Assembly (NCBI GenBank): GCA_034231615.1
Contig: CM067306.1
Location: 62,234,813 to 62,298,812, forward strand
Direction: 5' to 3'
DNA length: 64,000 nucleotides
Origin: Meghimatium bilineatum
Taxonomy: Eukaryota; Mollusca; Gastropoda; Stylommatophora; Philomycidae
A model generated the notes under the pieces. That model was not told where the DNA came from. It searched no databases and saw only the letters and a program-made list of their open reading frames with translations. Within the stretch, counting starts at the first letter, position 1; each line of letters opens with the position of its first letter. The position numbers and the translations under genes were made by a program. Of this stretch, positions 56,710 through 64,000 are shown piece by piece.

Positions 56710-57339
56710 TTATTCGCGACGGCCATGCCTGTACTGTCAAAAGTCACAGGTCATGCCAATAACCCTCCTTTTATCTCGTCACCCAATAAACCTATATCCA
56801 CACAGAAAGCCTCCCCTCTCACCCTTCTGTCTTCTCATACACCCATGGTCCTCTAAAAACATTTTCCAACTCAGTTCAACTCTCACACAAGCCCTCAACA
56901 AACACTCAAGCTTTTTCCAAGCCTCCCCCCCCCATCCTCCACCACTTGTGAGTTCGTGCACGAGGCGATGTCTGGGAATGAGCGAGAACACTGCCTTGTC
57001 TCACGTCGACGTTGCGATGCTGTTTTATCACCAAACGCGACCTGTTATGTGTGCTTGTGTCTGGAATAAAGCAATCCTATTTCCTGTGTGTCTTCTTATT
57101 TTTTTGCCATTAGGAAATCATAGGTACCTCTCGTCGACTTGCAGAGTTCGTAATGTAATATTGACATTTTATTATGTAGTTGTAAATAGATTGGAGTATT
57201 GCGTGCAGCTACAGTGTAACATTGTGAAAACCGTTATTTTTAATAGATAGATTGTGTTGATTATTACGTGGATAGCTTGTAGAGTAGATAGTATGCGGAT
57301 ATACGTAGATTAAGACCTAGAGTAGATTATAGGTAAGAT
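56710..57339. other. Unassigned sequence with a 184-codon ORF
   Basis: The frame 56696-57250 starts inside the MITE and has no recognisable domain. Composition (CCCCC and CTCC-rich) looks non-coding. No gene is claimed. Confidence 0.35.
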
Positions 57340-57830
57340 CGAATGTAGATTGTATATAATATATGGTGTAGAAATTTGTATATAATATCTAGTGTAGATT
57401 GTAGGTAAGGCTAAATGTAGATTTTAGGTACGCTCAAGTGTAGATTGTAAATAATATCTAGTGTAGATTGTAGGTAAGGCCAATTGTAGATTTTAGGTAC
57501 GCTCAAGTGTAGATTGTAAATAATATCAAGTGTAGATTGTAAATAATATCAAGTGTAGATTGTAAATAATATCAAGTGTAGATTGTAAATAATATCAAGT
57601 GTAGATTGTAAATAATATCAAGTGTAGATTGTAAATAATATCAAGTGTAGATTGTAAATAATATCAAGTGTAGATTGTAAATAATATCAAGTGTAGATTG
57701 TAAATAATATCAAGTGTAGATTGTAAATAATATCAAGTGTAGATTGTAAATAATATCAAGTGTAGATTGTACATAATATCAAGTGTAGATTGTAAATAAT
57801 ATCAAGTGTAGATTGTAGATAAGGTCTAGT
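57340..57830. repeat. 23-bp tandem repeat, about 20 copies
   Basis: The unit is AATATCAAGTGTAGATTGTA followed by AAT. The left third is older, with GGTAAGGC and ACGCTCAAG variants. The right part is nearly perfect. Confidence 0.95.
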
Positions 57831-57879
57831 TGCTATAATAGATAATTAATCGTGCAGACAGTTTCTTGCAGGCAATGCA

Positions 57880-59330
57880 TTATGTACACAGTTATGTTTC
57901 TACAGTCCCCCATGTAGACAGTGCCTTTTGTAGACAGTCCCCCCTTGTAGACAGTGCCTTTGTAGACAGTTCACAGTGTAGACAGTCCATTCTGTAGCTG
58001 CAGACATATGCTGTTGTGCACAATTCCTGAAGTACATAGTTCCTTGTCTAGGCTGTCCTTTGAATAAACAGTCCCTAGTGCAGACAGGTTCATTATGTAG
58101 GCAATCCCATATGTAGACCAGTTCCATGTGTAGACTGTTTCATGTGTAGACCAGTTCCATGTGTAGACCAGTTCCATGTATAGATTGTTCCACGTGTAGA
58201 CCAGTTCCATGTGTAGACTGTTCTATGTGTAGACTGTTCCACGTGTAGACCAGTTCCACGTGTAGACTGTTCCACGTGTAGACCAGTTCCATGTGTAGAC
58301 CAGTTCCATGTGTAGACCAGTTCCATGTGTAGACTGTTCCATGTGTAGACTGTTCCACGTGTAGACCAGTTCCATGTGTAGACCAGTTCCATGTGTAGAC
58401 TGTTCCATGTGTAGACTGTTCCATGTGTAGACCAGTTCCATGTGTAGACTGTTCCATGTGTAGACTGTTCCATGTGTAGACCAGTTCCATGTGTAGACCA
58501 GTTCCATGTGTAGACTGTTCCATGTGTAGACTGTTCCATGTGTAGACCAGTTCCATGTGTAAACTGCTTCATGTGTAGACTGTTCCATGTGTAAACCAGT
58601 TCCACGTGTAGACTGTTTCATGTGTAGACTGTTCCATGTGTAGACTGTTCCATGTGTAGACCAGTTCCATGTGTAGACCAGTTCCATGTGTAGACCAGTT
58701 CCATGTGTAGACCAGTTCCATGTGTAGACTGTTCCATGTGTAGACCAGTTCCATGTGTAGACTGTTCAATGTGTAGACTGTTTCATGTGTAGACCAGTTC
58801 CATGTGTAGACCAGTTCCACGTGTAGACTATTTCATGTGTAGACCAGTTCCATGTGTAGACTGTTCAATGTGTAGACTGTTTCATGTGTAGACTGTTCCA
58901 TGTGTAGACTGTTCAATGTGTAGACTGTTTCATGTGTAGACCAGTTCCATGTGTAGACCAGTTCCATGTGTAGACTGTTCCATGTGTAGACTGTTCCATG
59001 TGTAGACCAGTTCCATGTATAGACCAGTTCCATGTGTAGACCAGTTCCATGTGTAGACCAGTTCCATGTGTAGACCAGTTCCATGTGTAGACTGTTCCAC
59101 GTGTAGACTAGTTCCATGTGTAGACTGATCCATGTGAAAATAATTTGTTGTGTAGACAATGCCATGCGTAAATATTTCATTGTATAGCTAATCCCATGCG
59201 TAAATAGTTCGATGTGTATATAGTGCATGTGTAAATAGCTCCTTGTGTAGACAGTTCCATGTGTAGATAGTCGAATGTAAATAGCTCCTTCAATAGACTT
59301 TTCCATGTGTAAATAGATCCGTGTGTACTG
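57880..59330. repeat. 16/17-bp tandem repeat, about 80 copies
   Basis: Two alternating monomers, CCATGTGTAGACCAGTT (17) and CCATGTGTAGACTGTT (16), occur in irregular order over a core at 58090-59140. The flanks are degenerate (GTAGACAGTNCC). Many overlapping minus ORFs of ELVYTWN type are products of the array. Confidence 0.95.
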
Positions 59331-59703
59331 GTATATAGTTGCTTATGATGAGGATCTAGTCCCAGAAAGTTGTGATTATATTTACTTGTGTACATCCTGC
59401 TAGACAAAGAATAGTGTACATCACGTGTACATCGATGCCTGTACACACTGTACAGTGTGAGTACCAACTTACGCTTATGAATTTGTTCTCTGCCTACACT
59501 GTGCTGTTTGAGTTTCGTTTATTAAGTATCAGCTAGACTGTAACCAATGACGTAGCACGTTCCAGATGTAACAAGTGGCAGCTCTCACAGACAAAGTCAC
59601 ACCTCAACATTATGTTTGAATTGGGCTTGTAGGCCTGATATACACACATCGCGACCTGTGCTTATTTACGTGTGCTGGGTTGAATCATGGCCGTCTCAGA
59701 TAA
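59331..59703. other. Non-coding
   Basis: Nothing recognised. Confidence 0.4.
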
Positions 59704-60421
59704 AGACCCTCTAACTGAAATAATTAGGGCCTCATTCGTTATGTTTTTGATTATTGTTTGGCTTTCGGTTCGTTACTATTTATATACATAGTATGAATAT
59801 GGAATACAGAGGGATATCGCTACTGAGTCAAGTTGGGAAGACATACAGGAAGGTAATAGTAGAAAAAAAGACTAAGACCTCGAATAGACGACGCTAAAAA
59901 AAGTAGAATACAAGTTGAATTTAGTAGGGGCATGGGCTGCACTCACGCCCTTTTCACACTTAGACAACTGAGCGAACAGATAACAGAATACAACAATCAA
60001 CTGAACACATTTTTCATTCATCAAGGCATTCGACAGGGTTAACAGAGACATACTGTGGACCTACTTAGAAAAATACGGGATCCACGGCCAAGTCCTCGAA
60101 AACATCAGAGCACCATATTAGAGATGCGAAGCAAGACTAAGAACATCAGAAGGAATGACACACACATTCACAATAACATCTGGAGTTAGACAGGGATGTG
60201 TATTATCACCGCTCCTATTCAACATATACATAGACAAAATAACCAAAGAAACCTGAATAGCATTGGAACAAGAGAACAAAGACTGAGAAAACAATAACAT
60301 CAGACACGAATTGCTATTCGCAGACCATCAGCCGTTGATATACAATGATGTACCTGAGCTTCAAAATCACATAAACCCATGAAATACACATTGCGAAACC
60401 AACAACATGAGAATGAAGAAA

Positions 60422-60705
60422 TCGCCCGTGTGTTCCCGGAGCCCGAAACGGGAGCAAAGAATATCAACACTGTTTACCTTCTACGCATGTCGTAAAAGAC
60501 GATTAAGGAGGTTATGGAATGGAGTTGGCTGTCCCATCCCATATAGGGTCAGTGACTCAAAGCCATGCTGAAGTCGGATGTGTCAGGCCGAAAGGCGCAG
60601 ATATCGAAGCAATGATGTAAATCATGACACAGCGCATTCCGCTCTCCGGACTGCATCCTGCTAATCTGCAGGAGTTTGAGAACGAACGCAGAAGAAGAAG
60701 AAGAA
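60422..60705 (+). mobile_element. SINE family B with 11-bp target duplication
   Basis: GAATGAAGAAA (60411-60421) precedes and GAATGAACAAA (60706-60716) follows, one mismatch. The 284-bp element matches 46153-46437 throughout, from CGCCCGTGTGTTCCCGG to the hairpin GCATCCTGCTAATCTGCAGG and GAAGAAGAAGAAGAA tail. It is inserted just after RT motif C of the LINE. Confidence 0.92.
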
Positions 60706-60745
60706 GAATGAACAAACCAAAATCAAAATACTGAAGATATGCAGA

Positions 60746-60945
60746 AATCAATCCCTACTGCAGCACAAAATTTAACCTAGTAGAAATCCATCCCTACTGC
60801 AGCACAAAATTTAACCTAGTAGAAATCAATCCCTACTGCAGCACAAAATTTAACCTAGTAGAAATCAATCCCGACTGCAGCACAAAATTTAACCTAGTAG
60901 AAATCAATCCCGACTGCAGCACAAAATTTAACCTAGTAGAAAAGT
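60746..60945. repeat. 39-bp tandem repeat inside LINE coding sequence, 5 copies
   Basis: The unit is GAAATCAATCCCTACTGCAG followed by CACAAAATTTAACCTAGTA. It sits between the SINE and the KFNYLG block, so a 13-codon piece of the LINE was amplified. Confidence 0.95.
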
Positions 60946-61172
60946 TTAACTATCTAGGCAGCGTGTTTTCAGAAGACGGGAGACTAGATAGAGAAGTACA
61001 GAAATGATGCCAGAAAACAAACGCAGTTTTATATCAATTAGCAACAATGCTGAAACACCAGAAAATCGGCATGATCTTCCCTTGACGCCTAGCGGAACAC
61101 ATGGAGAAGTTGGAATCTCATGCCAAAAATAGCCACGGCGACTCCGAATATATAAATGCTGACCAACTGAAA

Positions 61173-61399
61173 GCCCAACATGGTCCCCTGTCAGGTCACG
61201 AGATAATTCTAGATAACAGATCTTACTAGAGACGATCGTGGTTGAACGTGAACGTTGACAATATAAGCCATACTGACTAATGGAAAAACGACCTTTCTTA
61301 ATGACTCATCTGAATTTTCCAATAATTTTCATTTGTCACTATAATTATACTTTGTGCTACTTGTAAACCCAGACTAAATACCAACAAGAACAAACAACA
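61173..61399. other. Non-coding
   Basis: Nothing recognised. Confidence 0.4.
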
Positions 61400-61640
61400 A
61401 AAGAATATCCAGACATAAATCCAGGGGTAGACCATGAATATCCGGACATAAATCCAGGGGTAGACCATGAATATCCGGACATAAATCCAGGGGTAGACCA
61501 TGAATATCCGGACATAAATCCAGGGGTAGACCATGAATATCCGGACATAAGTCCAGGGGTAGACCATGAATATCCGGATATAAATCCAGGGGTAGACTAA
61601 GAATATCCGGACATAAAAGCAAAGGTAGACCACGTGTATA
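61400..61640. repeat. 33-bp tandem repeat, 7 copies
   Basis: The unit is CCGGACATAAATCCAGGGGT followed by AGACCATGAATAT. It is unrelated in sequence to the giant 33-bp satellite. Confidence 0.95.
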
Positions 61641-61977
61641 TAAAATATCAAAATAACCTTGAACATTTCTAGATTCAAAAAGTTGACATTTCTGAGTATT
61701 CCCACAGTTGACATTTTTCTATTCGAAAAGATGCAATTTCTCTCTGTAGCAAAAGTTAACATTTCTCTATTCCAGGGTTTGATATTGCTCTATTCCTAAA
61801 ATTGACATTTTTCTATTCCCAAAGTTGACATGTTCTGTATTCTCAAAGTTGACATTTCTCTCTGTTCCCAGTGTTGAAATTTCTCTTTATTCCCAAAGTT
61901 GACATTTCTATATTCCTAGAGTTAACATTTATTTATTCCTAGATTTGACATTTCTCTCTATTCCTAAATTTATATGT
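61641..61977. repeat. Degenerate ~27-bp repeat, about 12 copies
   Basis: Loose copies of ATTCCCAAAGTTGACATTTC followed by TCT. Confidence 0.75.
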
Positions 61978-62652
61978 CTCTCTATTTCTTGACTGGATAT
62001 CTATTTCTTGACTGGATATCTATTTTATGACTGGATATCTATTTCTTGACTGGATATCTATTTCTTGACTGGATATCTATTTCTTGACTGAATATCTATT
62101 TCTTGACTGGATATCTGTTTCTTGACTGAATATCTATTTCTTGACTGGATATCTGTTTCTTGACTGAATATCTATTTCTTGACTGGATATCTATTTCTTG
62201 ACGGAATATCTATTTCTTGACTGGATATCTATTTCTTGACTGGATATCTGTTTCTTGACTGAATATCTATTTCTTGACTGGATATCTATTTCTTGACTGG
62301 ATATCTGTTTCTTGACTGAATATCTATTTCTTGATTGGATATCTATTTCTTGACTGGATATCTATTTCTTGACTGGATATCTATTTCTTGACTGAATATC
62401 TATTTCTTGACTGGATATCTGTTTCTTGACTGAATATCTATTTCTTGACTGGATATCTGTTTCTTGACTGAATATCTATTTCTTGACTGAATATCTATTT
62501 CTTGACTGGATATCTATTTCTTGACTGGATATCTGTTTCTTGACTGAATATCTATTTCTTGACTGAATATCTATTTCTTGACTGGATATCTATTTCTTGA
62601 CTGGATATCTGTTTCTTGACTGAATATCTATTTCTTGACTGGATATCTATTT
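61978..62652. repeat. 19-bp tandem repeat, about 35 copies
   Basis: The unit is TATCTATTTCTTGACTGGA with TATCTG and ACTGAA variants. The variants recur in blocks, suggesting higher-order duplication. Confidence 0.97.
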
Positions 62653-63208
62653 CGTTTCCCAGAGTCAATACTTTCTATTTCAAGAGCTTCACATTTTTCT
62701 CATTTGCTCAGAATTAACATTTCTCTAAAACTAGAAATCATGTTTCTTTAAGGTAGTCATGCCTTGTGTAATATTTCGTGTCTATAACATTACACTGTCT
62801 TCATTCTAGGCTAGAAATATCATCTTTATCATGTAGCGTATGGACAGAATTTAGCAGTCATCACAGCCTTTCGAAAATTCTGCTAATCTTAAGCTAATCT
62901 ACCTGCTTCTGTGAGTGTCATGTTCAGGTGGTCTTTGATGTCTTGTATCCTCTTCTTTGTGGCCTAACTCTGTTTAATTTCCCTGACAATAACCCCTCTA
63001 TCTTGGACTTACCATGACTGTATTGTAATTAATGTTCTACTAGACAGAATCTTATTATTTAGCCAGTTGTCCTGTAATTTCAATTCATTCTCTCAGAATG
63101 TCCCCCATTGGCCATCTTTGTGCTCCATGGTGCTCTGAGAATTTTTCTGTAATATTTTATTTTCGGACGCTGCGATTTACCATATATATATATATATGTA
63201 TGTATGTA

Positions 63209-63239
<31 letters not shown>

Positions 63240-63254
63240 GCGCTTTTATGACAT
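62653..63254. other. Non-coding; TA/TG/CG alternating tract
   Basis: 63182-63242 is (TA)n, (TGTA)n, (TG)n and (CG)-rich in succession, a potential Z-DNA-forming tract. No gene recognised. Confidence 0.5.
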
Positions 63255-63690
63255 CTATTTATCTGTATACATCTTTTCTCTGCTTTTGCTGTAAGGCGAG
63301 GTTGAATGAGATGGTGACCGGTTCTCGGACTATGACACGTTTGTTCGCTTGATATGCAGTAATATTATAACGTCTCAGAATGGCTGGTAACTCCTTTAAT
63401 CCACCTTCTTCTTGGTCTTCTTCTGTATCTTGTTGTTTCCATTTTCATGTTGTACGCTCTTGCATCTGGCTATCAAACAGGATTCATTCTCATTTAAGTG
63501 GCCGAATCATTTCAGTCTTTGTTTTTCATTATATTGAACCACAGACTTTATTCCAACATTTCTTTTACACTCTTCATTTCTCACATGTTCTCTCCTTGTT
63601 CTGTATGCTGATTTTCTTGTTTGACTATTTTATTATTTTATCTAGATACTTGAACACAGTAATGTCCTGTCGAAGTCTGATGTTTCAGGC
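63255..63690 (-). pseudogene. RTE-like LINE C-terminal fragment: unexpanded relative of the satellite locus
   Basis: The minus-strand frame reads RTRREHVRNEECKRNVGIKS, VVQYNEKQRLK, a stop, FGHLNEN, and further on ILRRYNITAYQANKRVIVRE. It contains one REHVRNEE segment where the locus at 32-44 kb has about 370. Flanks agree: TTGTTCTGTATGCTG here versus TTGTTCTGTTTGCTG at 44252, and ATATTGAACCACAGA here versus ATACTAGATCACAGA at about 32008. The KQRLK-FGHL order places it in the RTE-type tail. Stops and frameshifts show it is dead. Confidence 0.83.
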
Positions 63691-64000
63691 CATATGACAC
63701 TAATATATGAGAAAATCATGAATATCACGGGGGGGGGGGATACGTCATTGTGAAAGGCCATTTTCCATCAGCGAATAATCTTATATTATTAACTCTCTCG
63801 CTAAAGTCTGTGGACTGACGTGAAAATCGATCATGGATAATGTCTTATTTATACCTATACTATTGAGAATTAGATCAAAACAGGAAAATATGTATACAAT
63901 ATATCTGTATTTATTGACAACTTACCCTTACTATGACGCAATGGTTATTCCTGTTAATATTTCTAGATGTTCGTGAATCAGTTCCTTGTGATGACGCCAT
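63691..64000. other. Non-coding with G-run
   Basis: A run of about 9 G near 63730-63738. Nothing else recognised. Confidence 0.45.

Larger units (their letters stand above)
59794..61090 (+). pseudogene. RTE-like LINE reverse-transcriptase fragment
   Basis: Broken frames follow RT order: EYRGISLLSQVGKTY (motif 2a region), IKAFDRVNRDILWTYLEKYG (motif A, KAFDRV), SEGMTHTFTITSGVRQGCVL then SPLLFNIYIDKITKE (motif B), and RHELLFADHQPLIYND (motif C, with FADH where FADD is expected). After a SINE insertion the frame reads KFNYLGSVFSEDGRLDREVQ then ATMLKH, the thumb block. Stops and the lost catalytic Asp show it is dead. The endonuclease and tail are missing. Confidence 0.88.
59704..61172. mobile_element. 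Foldback MITE split by a LINE
   Basis: The left half (59704-59793) has GACCCTCTAACTGAAATAAT, CTCATTCGTTATG, TTTCGGTTCGTTACTATTTA and TATAC. The right half (61110-61172) has TTGGAATCTCATGCCAAAAA, CGACTCCGAATATATAAATG and CTGACCAACTGAAAGCC. A LINE fragment lies between the halves at the centre of the MITE. Confidence 0.6.

Noticed and set aside
56696-57250. 184-codon plus-strand ORF
   Set aside because: It begins inside a MITE arm, has no recognisable domain and has low-complexity C-rich composition.
58093-59306. Minus-strand ORFs of ELVYTWN/HGTGLHM repeats
   Set aside because: Several overlapping frames arise from the 16/17-bp array. None is unique.
61400-61640. Second locus of the giant 33-bp satellite
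   Set aside because: Same period, but the unit sequence (CCGGACATAAATCCAGGGGT...) is unrelated.

Overview
The window is eukaryotic, AT-rich, non-coding repeat DNA. I find no host protein-coding gene that I can name, no rRNA and no intact tRNA. The best evidence for lineage is the retroelements: RTE-type LINE tails (RNEEIR and WFGHL-RM motifs), a LINE carrying RNase H, SINEs with GAA tails, and hAT-like and pogo-like MITEs. This mixture, with abundant minisatellites, suggests an invertebrate animal, perhaps a gastropod mollusc such as a sea slug. That is inference from general familiarity, not a search result.

Layout. 0.4-3 kb: short degenerate repeats. 3.1-5.7 kb: a 31-bp satellite of about 83 copies in two subfamilies. 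5.7-15.3 kb: LINE debris (7.5, 10.7, 12.7 kb), pogo-like and hAT-like MITEs, and copies of a foldback MITE of about 205 bp. 16-17.8 kb: one short candidate exon followed by 23-, 39- and 27-bp arrays. 18-19.3 kb: an RTE-like LINE interrupted by a hAT MITE with a perfect 8-bp target duplication. 19.3-20.5 kb: a 43-bp array split by a 623-bp insertion. 21.7-24.7 kb: a degenerate 32-bp repeat field with an embedded LINE, then a 41-bp array. 25-31.5 kb: LINE tails on both strands, SINEs and small arrays. 32.0-44.3 kb: a giant 33-bp satellite, about 12.2 kb and 370 units. 45-52 kb: LINE and SINE copies, 28-, 22- and 32-bp arrays and a (TA)n tract. 52-64 kb: foldback MITEs, many more minisatellites, a four-layer nested LINE/SINE/MITE complex at 59.7-61.2 kb, and at 63.3-63.7 kb a relative of the LINE that hosts the giant satellite.

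Main result. The giant 33-bp satellite lies inside, and in one reading frame with, a minus-strand LINE. Its unit is the conserved RNEEI segment of the LINE C-terminal region (REHVRNEEITR, 11 codons). The relative at 63.3-63.7 kb carries the same flanks with one copy of the segment, which gives the unexpanded state. The satellite has hierarchical structure: diagnostic variants recur exactly 627, 1416, 1876 and 5094 bp apart.

Other LINE fragments show the same behaviour on a smaller scale (7.76, 48.5 and 60.75 kb), so LINE 3' coding sequence is a repeated seed of tandem arrays here. Two SINE families share a 3' end (a hairpin, a GTTTGAGAA block, a GAAGAAG tail) that resembles the tail of the LINE at 48.1-48.8 kb, its likely mobilising partner. 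The long ORFs on both strands of the satellites are by-products of stop-free periodicity and should not be annotated as proteins.
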